From Nocardia pseudovaccinii NBRC 100343 (lineage in GTDB: Bacteria; Actinomycetota; Actinomycetes; Mycobacteriales; Mycobacteriaceae), in contig NZ_BDBY01000034.1 in assembly GCF_001613225.1 (NCBI RefSeq), positions 124,001 to 188,000 on the forward strand: a DNA stretch of 64,000 nt, given 5' to 3'. The notes beneath the pieces are model-generated. The model saw only the letters and a program-made list of their open reading frames with translations, was not told the origin of the DNA and searched no databases. Shown one piece after another: positions 8,091 through 14,563 of this stretch (the first letter of the stretch is position 1; every line of letters begins with the position of its first letter). A program made the translations under genes and the position numbers.

Positions 8091-8878
8091 TCAGTCATCA
8101 GATCGCGCGCCTGGAACGCGAACTCGGCGCGCGACTTTTCGAGCGCACCAGCCGCGTGCGGCTGACACCGGCCGGTGCGGCGTTCCTCCCCGCCGCCCGT
8201 CAGTGTCTCGACGCCGCCGAGCGTGCAGCCGCCGAGGTCGCCGCGGCAATCGGTGAGGTACGGGGGCGGCTCGCCGTCGGCCTGATCCCGACCGTCGCCG
8301 CGGTCGATATCCCGGGTGCGCTGCGCGATTTCCGTCGGCAGTACCCGCGGGTGCGCATCGACCTGCGGGTGGGCGCGAGCGACGACCTCATCGAACAGGT
8401 CAGGGAGGGCGCCATCGACGTGGCCTTCCTCGGGCTGCCGACCACGGCGCGACCCCAGGGCGTCGCCGTTCACGAACTCGCCCGTGATCGACTCGTCGCC
8501 GTGGTCGCCCCGGACCATCCCCTCGCCGCCGAAACGCTGGTCGACCTGCGCAGACTTTCATCCGAGGTCTTCGTGGACCTGCCAGCCGGGACAGCCGGGC
8601 GAATCCAATCCGACCAGGCCTTCGCGGCCGCCGGTCTCGACCGTGACGTCGCCTTCGAAGTGACCAGCGCCGACTACATCGCCCGGCTCGTCGGGCCGGG
8701 CTTAGCCGTGGCCATGCTCCCCGCCGCCTACGCGCCCCAGCTCACGGGCGTTGTCACCGTCGAGGTCACCGACGCACCGGCCCGGGTCGAGTACGTCATC
8801 TGGAGCCGCGCAGGCCGCACGCCCGCGTCGACCGCCTTCCTGGCCGTTCTCGGCATCCCGGCGCACACCGGCGATTGA
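8087..8878 (+). pseudogene. LysR-family regulator, N-terminally truncated
   Basis: From ALSHQIARLERELGARLFERTSR onward this is a normal LysR protein. It has the second half of the DNA-binding domain and linker, then the substrate-binding domain (RLAVGLIPTVAAVDIP, RIDLRVGASDDLIEQVREG, LVGPGLAVAMLPAAYA) to the stop at 8878. The first 30 or so residues, including start codon and first HTH helices, are absent. Upstream, the open frame is antisense EamA sequence. Because LysR and EamA genes are often divergent partners, one deletion probably removed both 5' ends and the shared promoter. A truncated protein could be made only from an unrelated start. Confidence 0.8.
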
Positions 8879-8933
8879 AACGTCAGTCGGATGTTCCAAA
8901 GCTCACATCCTGGGACTGCCCTTGCATTCGGAA

Positions 8934-8970
8934 CAGTTGTGATTACACAATCATTGTGTGAATACAACTG
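8934..8970. promoter_or_regulatory. Palindromic operator overlapping a leaderless MFS start
   Basis: An imperfect 17+3+17 inverted repeat. The arms begin CAGTTGT and end ACAACTG, the inner arms are ACACAA and TTGTGT, and 13 of 17 positions pair. The GTG start at 8958 lies inside the right arm. A plausible -35 (TTGCAT, 8922-8927) and -10 (TACACA, 8944-8949) would start the transcript at or next to the GTG, giving a leaderless mRNA. The MarR protein encoded at 10324 is the natural candidate for binding here. Confidence 0.6.
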
Positions 8971-10334
8971 TTGGAGAGCTGACGCCGCGCCGCAAGCTGG
9001 TGGTATTGGCGACGTGTTGCCTGAGTCTGCTGATCGTGTCCATGGATTCGACGATCGTGAATGTCGCAGTGCCTGCGATTCGAGCGGATCTGGATGCACC
9101 GCTAGGTCGGCTGCAGTGGATCATCGATATCTACACGCTCACGCTCGCGAGTCTGCTGATGCTGGCTGGTGCGACTGCGGATCGGTTCGGGCGGCGGCGG
9201 GTATTCCGGATCGGGTTGACGGTCTTCGCACTCGGGTCGCTGGCCTGCAGCCTCGCGCCGAATATCGAAACCCTCATCGGGGCAAGGTTTTTGCAGGCCA
9301 TCGGCGGGTCGATGCTGAATCCGGTTGCGATGTCGATCATTACGCAGGTCTTCACCGGGAAGGTGGAACGCGCTCGCGCGGTGGGTATTTGGGGTGCGGT
9401 CGTCGGCATTTCGATGGCCCTGGGGCCGATGGTCGGCGGTGTGCTGATCGATGCGCTGGGTTGGCAGTCGGTGTTCTGGATCAATCTGCCGATCTGTGCG
9501 CTCACGCTGGTCTTGACGACTCTATTTGTGCCGGAATCGAAGTCGGCCACGGTGCGCGGACTCGATCCGATCGGTCAGTTGCTGGCGATCGCGTTTCTGT
9601 TCGCGGTGGTGTTCGGGTTGATCGAGCGGTTGCCGGTGGTCTTCGTGGTGTCGGCCGTGGCCCTCGCGGCCTTCCTGTGGCAGGAATCGCGACGCTCGGA
9701 TCCGTTCATCGATCTGCGCTTCTTCCGCAGTGTGCCGTTCGCGTCGGCGACGGTCACCGCGATCTTCGCCTTCGCGGCGCTCGGCGCGTTCCTGTTCACC
9801 TGCTCGCTGTATCTGCAAGAGCTGCGCGGTTATTCGGCGGTGCACACCGGGGCGCTGTATCTGGCCATGGCGGTCGCGACGCTCGTCTTCTCGCCGCTGT
9901 CGGGGCGTCTGGTCGGGCGCTACGGAACCAAACCCTCACTGCTCGCGGCGGGCGTCGCGATGACCATCGCCGCCGTGCTGCTCACCCGACTCGATGTGGC
10001 AACTCCGGTCTGGCATCTGCTCATCATCTTCGCGATCTTCGGAATCGGATTCGGCATGGTCAATGCACCGATCACGACAGCGGCGGTCAGCGGGATGCCA
10101 CTGGATCGCGCGGGCGCCGCGGCGGCGGTCGCCTCGACCAGCAGGCAGGTGGGCGTGAGCATGGGTGTGGCGCTGTGCGGCGCGCTGACCGGCGCCGGTC
10201 TGTGGTGGCTGATTGCGGTTTTCACCGCCGGAATCGCCATACTCGGCATAGTCGCGAACACCCGCTGGGCCGCGCGGTCCCGCGATCGCGTCGCCCCGAT
10301 ATTGGAAGAGAAGGTTCCCGTACATGCCGGATGA
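8958..10334 (+). CDS. MFS drug-efflux transporter, DHA2-type
   Basis: A 458-residue integral membrane pump with about 14 hydrophobic helices. MFS signatures include the N-terminal LLIVSMDSTIVNVAVPAI, motif A around GATADRFGRRRVFRIG, and motif C-like GISMALGPMVGGVLID. By family it exports hydrophobic drugs or dyes using the proton gradient. Translation starts with GTG at 8958, within a palindromic operator and probably without a leader. The stop overlaps the start of a MarR gene by 11 bases, so the two form a translationally coupled operon. This is the classic arrangement in which the MarR protein represses its own pump until an inhibitory compound binds. Confidence 0.9.
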   Translation: MNTTVGELTPRRKLVVLATCCLSLLIVSMDSTIVNVAVPAIRADLDAPLGRLQWIIDIYTLTLASLLMLAGATADRFGRRRVFRIGLTVFALGSLACSLAPNIETLIGARFLQAIGGSMLNPVAMSIITQVFTGKVERARAVGIWGAVVGISMALGPMVGGVLIDALGWQSVFWINLPICALTLVLTTLFVPESKSATVRGLDPIGQLLAIAFLFAVVFGLIERLPVVFVVSAVALAAFLWQESRRSDPFIDLRFFRSVPFASATVTAIFAFAALGAFLFTCSLYLQELRGYSAVHTGALYLAMAVATLVFSPLSGRLVGRYGTKPSLLAAGVAMTIAAVLLTRLDVATPVWHLLIIFAIFGIGFGMVNAPITTAAVSGMPLDRAGAAAAVASTSRQVGVSMGVALCGALTGAGLWWLIAVFTAGIAILGIVANTRWAARSRDRVAPILEEKVPVHAG

Positions 10335-10743
10335 CGTACCCACCGCCGACGAGGTGTGGGCCCAGCTCACCAACCTGGTGATGGATACCCGTGACTCGTG
10401 GAAGCGGGCGGTCACCGAGCGAACCGGTCTGCCGTTCAGTCGAATTCGCATTCTGCGCCGCCTGCGTCCCGGCCCGCTCACGCTCAACCAGATCGCGCAG
10501 GCGACCGGCATGGATGCGCCCGCGACCACGGTCGCGGTCAATAATCTCGACGAACTCGGCCTCGTCGTGCGCGAGATCGACCCGACCAACCGCCGCCGCA
10601 AACAGGTCTCCATCACCTACGCCGGTCGCGCCGTGCTCGCACAGGCCATGGCCACCCCCGACCCCGCCCCGGCCGCCGTCGCCGCCCTCTCCCCCGACGA
10701 CCTGCGCTCGCTGAATCAGCTCTTACGCAAGCTCGAGCACTGA
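10324..10743 (+). CDS. MarR-family transcriptional regulator
   Basis: A 139-residue winged-helix MarR protein. The DNA-binding part covers about residues 35-95, with the recognition region QIAQATGMDAPATTVAVNNLDELG and the wing DPTNRRRKQVSITYAG. The dimerisation helices are at both ends. The ATG lies inside the last codons of the upstream pump gene, so translation is coupled. It probably represses the operon through the palindrome at 8934-8970. The ligand is unknown. Confidence 0.9.
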   Translation: MPDDVPTADEVWAQLTNLVMDTRDSWKRAVTERTGLPFSRIRILRRLRPGPLTLNQIAQATGMDAPATTVAVNNLDELGLVVREIDPTNRRRKQVSITYAGRAVLAQAMATPDPAPAAVAALSPDDLRSLNQLLRKLEH

Positions 10744-10788
10744 CGCATTTCACCATTTCGGCGCGGCACACTGTGCTTCAATCGTGTG

Positions 10789-10802
10789 TAGAACGTGTTC
10801 CA
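10789..10802. promoter_or_regulatory. KstR-type operator upstream of CYP125
   Basis: TAGAACGTGTTCCA matches every fixed position of the TnnAACnnGTTnnA consensus recalled for KstR, the TetR-type repressor of cholesterol catabolism in mycobacteria and rhodococci. It lies 17 bases before the CYP125 start. CYP125 belongs to the KstR regulon in those genera. Binding is inferred; no kstR gene lies in this window. Confidence 0.65.
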
Positions 10803-10818
10803 GCTCTGGGAGGTGGCC

Positions 10819-12045
10819 ATGGCCACGCCGTCGATTCCCGCCGGATTCGATTTCACCGACCCGGACCTGTGGGCGAAACGCAGACCCACCGCGGAATTCG
10901 CGGAGCTGCGCCGAACCGCACCGGTCTGGTGGTGCGCCCAGCCCGACCGCTCCAGCGGCTTCGATGACGGCGGCTACTGGGCGGTCACAAAACTCGAACA
11001 CATCAAAGAGATCTCGAAACATCCGGAGATCTTCTCCTCCACCGCGAACAGCGCGATCATCCGATACCAGTCCACCATCACCCGCGAACAGATCGATATG
11101 CAGCGGCTGATTCTGCTCAATATGGACCCGCCCGCCCACACCAAGAATCGGCGCATCGTGTCCAAGGGCTTCACCCCGCGCGCGGTGGAGGGCCTGCGGG
11201 CGGCACTCACCGAACGCGCCGCCCGAATAGTGCACGACGCCAAGAAGTCCGGCACCGGTGATTTCGTGGACCAGGTCGCCTGCGAATTGCCGCTGCAGGC
11301 GATTGCCGAACTGCTCGGGGTGCCGCAGCAGGATCGCAAGAAGCTGTTCCACTGGTCCAATCAGATGATCGGCGCCGACGATCCGGAGTACGCCACCGAT
11401 GCGCCGACCGCACAGCTGGAATTGACCGGCTATGCCTGGACCATGGCCGAGCAGCGGCGCGCCTGCCCGGCGGACGATATCGTGACGCAGCTGGTCAATG
11501 CCGATATCGACGGTGAGCATCTGGGTTCGGACGAGTTCGCGTTCTTCATGATCCTGCTGTCGGTGGCGGGCAATGAGACCACCCGCAATTCGATCACCCA
11601 CGGCATGAAGGCCTTCGTCGACAACCCGGACCAATGGCAGCTCTACAAGGAGCAGCGGCCGCGCACCGCGCCGGATGAGATCGTGCGCTGGGCCACCCCC
11701 GTCTCGGTATTCCAGCGCACCGCGACGCGCGATGTAGAGCTCGGCGGGCAGTTGATCCGCAAGGGCCAGCGCGTCGGATTGTTCTACAGCTCGGCCAATT
11801 TCGACGAGGACGCCTTCGAGGATCCGTTCAGGTTCGATATCCTGCGCGACCCCAATCCGCACGTCGGATTCGGCGGCGCGGGCACGCACTACTGCCTCGG
11901 CGCGAACCTGGCCCGGCTCGAGATCGATCTGATGTTCAATGCCATCGCCGACGCCATGCCCGATTTGCGTCAGGTCGCCGAACCCGAGCACCTGCGCTCC
12001 GGATGGCTCAACGGCATCAAACGGTGGGAAGTACGTTTCGATTGA
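10819..12045 (+). CDS. cyp125: Cytochrome P450, CYP125-type steroid side-chain monooxygenase
   Basis: A 408-residue soluble P450 that matches the recalled mycobacterial CYP125A1 sequence closely along its length. Shared blocks are PPAHTK after LNMD, the GFTPRAV stretch, ELPLQAIAELLGVPQ, and the I-helix AGNETTRNSITHGM. It also has the ExxR region DEIVRWATPV, the heme loop VGFGGAGTHYCLGANLAR (Cys ligand) and LRSGWLNGIK. CYP125 hydroxylates C26/C27 of cholesterol or cholestenone to start side-chain degradation, with ferredoxin and reductase partners not found here. The start is ATG 10819, after GGGAGG. A KstR-type box lies just upstream. No other sterol genes are in the window, so it may be a second, isolated CYP125 copy. 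Confidence 0.85.
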   Translation: MATPSIPAGFDFTDPDLWAKRRPTAEFAELRRTAPVWWCAQPDRSSGFDDGGYWAVTKLEHIKEISKHPEIFSSTANSAIIRYQSTITREQIDMQRLILLNMDPPAHTKNRRIVSKGFTPRAVEGLRAALTERAARIVHDAKKSGTGDFVDQVACELPLQAIAELLGVPQQDRKKLFHWSNQMIGADDPEYATDAPTAQLELTGYAWTMAEQRRACPADDIVTQLVNADIDGEHLGSDEFAFFMILLSVAGNETTRNSITHGMKAFVDNPDQWQLYKEQRPRTAPDEIVRWATPVSVFQRTATRDVELGGQLIRKGQRVGLFYSSANFDEDAFEDPFRFDILRDPNPHVGFGGAGTHYCLGANLARLEIDLMFNAIADAMPDLRQVAEPEHLRSGWLNGIKRWEVRFD

Positions 12046-12091
12046 TGCACGCGACCTCGGCAAAGCCGTTGCGAGCGCGCATCATGGAACT

Positions 12092-12316
12092 ATGGAACCT
12101 GAACCAGTGCGGGTGCGGGTGATCCTGTTGTTCGGCGATCGGGCGCAGGTGCAGACACCATGGCATCCGGCACACTCGCCCATGTGGATACCGGCTGCCG
12201 ACATCGCCGAACAGGCCGGGCTGCCACAGAACGAATTGCCGGGACGGGAGTTCTGGGCCTCCGGTGATGAGCACGAGCTGACCGGTTTTCGGCTGGTCTT
12301 CGATCCACGGCTCTGA
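12092..12316 (+). CDS. Small hypothetical protein, 74 residues
   Basis: MEPEPVRVRVILLFGDRAQV starts 46 bases after the P450 stop. No known domain is recognised. The protein is soluble, with no signal peptide or membrane segment; it has beta-rich VRVILLFGD near the start and FRLVFDPRL at the end. Codon use matches neighbours. It could be cotranscribed with the P450 and ends before a hairpin shared with the convergent gene. Confidence 0.55.
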   Translation: MEPEPVRVRVILLFGDRAQVQTPWHPAHSPMWIPAADIAEQAGLPQNELPGREFWASGDEHELTGFRLVFDPRL

Positions 12317-12337
12317 AACGCGTCCGAGTCTCGCAGT

Positions 12338-12361
12338 GCGGCACACACATCCGCGTGCCGC
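12338..12361. terminator. Hairpin between convergent genes
   Basis: GCGGCAC / GTGCCGC, a perfect 7-bp stem with a 10-base loop, lies in the 67-base gap between two convergent genes. CTC/GAG flanks can extend the stem with a bulge. Confidence 0.45.
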
Positions 12362-12383
12362 GAGAGCGCCCGGAAATCGTGGC

Positions 12384-12857
12384 CTAGTTCGCCACCATGT
12401 CGTACTCGAGCAGCGCGAAGCCGGTGGGCACGGTGGCGCTCATCGAGATGCGATCCCCGGACCAGGTACCGACGAGTGCGGCAGCGCCGCCTGCGCAATC
12501 CGCGCCTTCCGCGGTGAGCATCGGCAGCGGGTGGATGCGGTGGCGGTCCGCACCGTGCCGGACCGTCGCCTTGTCCACGTAGGTGCGTTTGTCGTGATTG
12601 AGGATGTAGCGGCCGATGAAGCCGTTCTGCGGCGCGACCAGCGGGGCGACGGAGGCGGCCTTGTCGTAGAGGCTGGTCTGCTTGCCCACCTGAGGTCCGG
12701 CCCACACCACCCGCGTCGGCACCGTCAGGAGGCGCTCCACACCCTGGACGAAGTCGTCGCCGATCCAGGCGCGTTTCAGGAATCGGATCTTGGGTTCCAG
12801 ATACCCGATCAGCTTGTGATCGGCGTCCAGGAAGACGGCTCTGCAGAACTGCCCCAC
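12384..12857 (-). CDS. Hypothetical protein, 157 residues
   Basis: Not recognised. Visible features are MGQFCRAVFLDADHKLIGYL, basic patches (KIRFLKRAWIGDD), a conserved-looking NHDKRTYVDKATVRHG and the C-terminal ALLEYDMVAN. There is no signal peptide or membrane helix, so it is probably cytoplasmic. The ribosome site is a weak GAGGAAATC about 8 bases upstream. It is a single gene converging on the small protein after the P450. Confidence 0.6.
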   Translation of the reverse strand: MGQFCRAVFLDADHKLIGYLEPKIRFLKRAWIGDDFVQGVERLLTVPTRVVWAGPQVGKQTSLYDKAASVAPLVAPQNGFIGRYILNHDKRTYVDKATVRHGADRHRIHPLPMLTAEGADCAGGAAALVGTWSGDRISMSATVPTGFALLEYDMVAN

Positions 12858-13015
12858 GGGGGTGATTTCCTCTCTGGGATAACGGCTTTCGGATAATCTA
12901 GCCTGCGCGCATCGTGACGGCTCGGCGGGTGGTTACAGTCGAGTTACCGGCATGTTCAGGTCTGGCTCGAGCTGACTCGGGACCGCTGCTCCGATGCGCG
13001 CGATAGGCTCGGCCG

Positions 13016-13936
13016 ATGCGATACGCCATTTCGGTTCCGCAGCTCATTCCCGACGGATCATTCCAACCGGAAAATCTGCGGGCCTACCTGGATCGAGCCG
13101 AGGCGCTCGGCTTCGAGAGCGCATGGACGACCGAGCAGCTGCTCGGATCCGCGCCCAATCTGAGTCCGATCGAGCTGTTGACCTTCGCGGCCGCATGCAA
13201 TGAGCGGTTGCGCTTCGGATGCGCGGTATTCGTGACGCCGCTGCACAATCCGGTGCACCTCGCCAAACGCATCAGCACGCTGGACCAGCTCACCCGCGGT
13301 CGGCTCGAGATCGGCGTCGGGATCGGCGGACGCAACCGGATGTTCTCCGCCTTCGACGTCGACCCCGCCGACAATCTGGTGACCCGCTTCAACGAGGGCC
13401 TGCGCGTCATGAAGGCACTGTGGACCCAGCCACGTATCGATATCGACGGCGAGTTCTGGCAGCTGACCGGCGCCACCATGGAGCCGAAACCGTTCCAGAA
13501 GCCTTATCCGCCACTGTGGTTCGGCGGCAGCACACCCGCGGCACTGCGACGGGCGGTCCGGCACGGCAACGGATTCTTCGGCGCCGGATCGAGCACGACG
13601 GCCAAATTCGCCGAACAGGTCCGGTACGTGCGCGAGACGCTGGCCGAAAACTCCGGCGCCCCTTCGGATTTCCGCATCGCCAAACGCGTCTACATCGCTG
13701 TCGACGACGACCCGGCACGCGCCGAACAGCGCATGGCCACCGCCCTGACCGACTTCTACGGCGAATTCGGAAAAACCCTGCTGCCGGTGGCAGTACACGG
13801 CACGCCCAAGGACTGCATCCAGGGCCTACGCGAGGTGGCCGACGCGGGGGCCGAAATGATCCTGATCAACCCGCTGTTCGACGAGATCGCTCAAATGGAG
13901 CGCATTGCCGCGGAGGTGTTGCCGCACGTCGACTGA
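13016..13936 (+). CDS. LLM-class F420-dependent oxidoreductase
   Basis: A 306-residue luciferase-like monooxygenase (TIM barrel). Family blocks are MRYAISVPQLIPDG, ALGFESAWTTEQLL, LTRGRLEIGVGIGGRNRMF, PPLWFGGSTPAALRRAVRHGNGFF and the C-terminal DAGAEMILINPLFD. The group typically uses reduced F420 (or FMN) for hydride transfer to small organic substrates. A -10-like GATAGGCT lies just before the ATG and no ribosome site is visible, so the mRNA may be nearly leaderless. It is monocistronic, with a hairpin 20 bases after the stop. Confidence 0.85.
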   Translation: MRYAISVPQLIPDGSFQPENLRAYLDRAEALGFESAWTTEQLLGSAPNLSPIELLTFAAACNERLRFGCAVFVTPLHNPVHLAKRISTLDQLTRGRLEIGVGIGGRNRMFSAFDVDPADNLVTRFNEGLRVMKALWTQPRIDIDGEFWQLTGATMEPKPFQKPYPPLWFGGSTPAALRRAVRHGNGFFGAGSSTTAKFAEQVRYVRETLAENSGAPSDFRIAKRVYIAVDDDPARAEQRMATALTDFYGEFGKTLLPVAVHGTPKDCIQGLREVADAGAEMILINPLFDEIAQMERIAAEVLPHVD

Positions 13937-13956
13937 GGATGCCGTAACGCCAGAGC

Positions 13957-13986
13957 GCCCCCTGGCAATGAACAGAGCAAGGGGGC
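13957..13986. terminator. Hairpin after the F420-type oxidoreductase
   Basis: GCCCCCT / AGGGGGC is a perfect 7-bp inverted repeat with a 16-base loop, 20 bases downstream of the stop at 13936. Confidence 0.4.
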
Positions 13987-14020
13987 CGGTCACACGACGC
14001 GGGTTCCGGGGAGGAGGGTC

Positions 14021-14488
14021 ATGTCCACATCGATGACGCGGATGGCAGCACTGATCGCCATCGGAGTCGCGCTGGTGTCGTGCCAGCGGTCCGTCGACGC
14101 CAAAGGTGACGACCAGAGCACGCCGAACGACCCGACACCGACCAACGTGGTGCGAACCCTGGCAAAAGGCGCCTTCGCCCCGCAGCAACATGTCACGAGC
14201 GGAACGGCCGTTCTCCTCGAGCTATCCGACGGCACAAAACTCCTCCTCCTGGAAAACCTCGACCTCACCAACGCCCCGAACCTGCACGTCTGGCTCACCG
14301 AACAACTCCACCCCTGGCCCGAACTCGACAAGCCCTACTACGCAGATCTCGGAACCCTTAAGTCCGACAAGGGCAACCAGAACTACCCGATCCCCGCCGA
14401 CACCCGCTTCGACCGCTTCAACGGCGTAGACATCCGCGATAACGACTCCCCCGACGCCTTCGCCTACGCATCCATGCGACTCGAGTAG
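14021..14488 (+). CDS. DM13-domain lipoprotein
   Basis: A 155-residue protein with an N-terminal export signal ending in a lipobox (ALVSC, Cys21), so probably anchored on the outer face of the membrane. The rest is a DM13 domain, with its core LLLENLDLTNAPNLHVWL, YADLGTLKSDKGNQNYPIP, and a late acidic end. DM13 is predicted to be redox- or electron-transfer-related in larger eukaryotic proteins; its bacterial role is unclear. A GGAGG ribosome site precedes the ATG. It converges on the MFS fusion gene. Confidence 0.8.
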   Translation: MSTSMTRMAALIAIGVALVSCQRSVDAKGDDQSTPNDPTPTNVVRTLAKGAFAPQQHVTSGTAVLLELSDGTKLLLLENLDLTNAPNLHVWLTEQLHPWPELDKPYYADLGTLKSDKGNQNYPIPADTRFDRFNGVDIRDNDSPDAFAYASMRLE

Positions 14489-14563
14489 ACCATGGGTATC
14501 CGGGGAGACCGGTCGCGAACATTTCGAGGCCGTCCACGGTTGGCGCGAAATTCTGAGCTGGTG

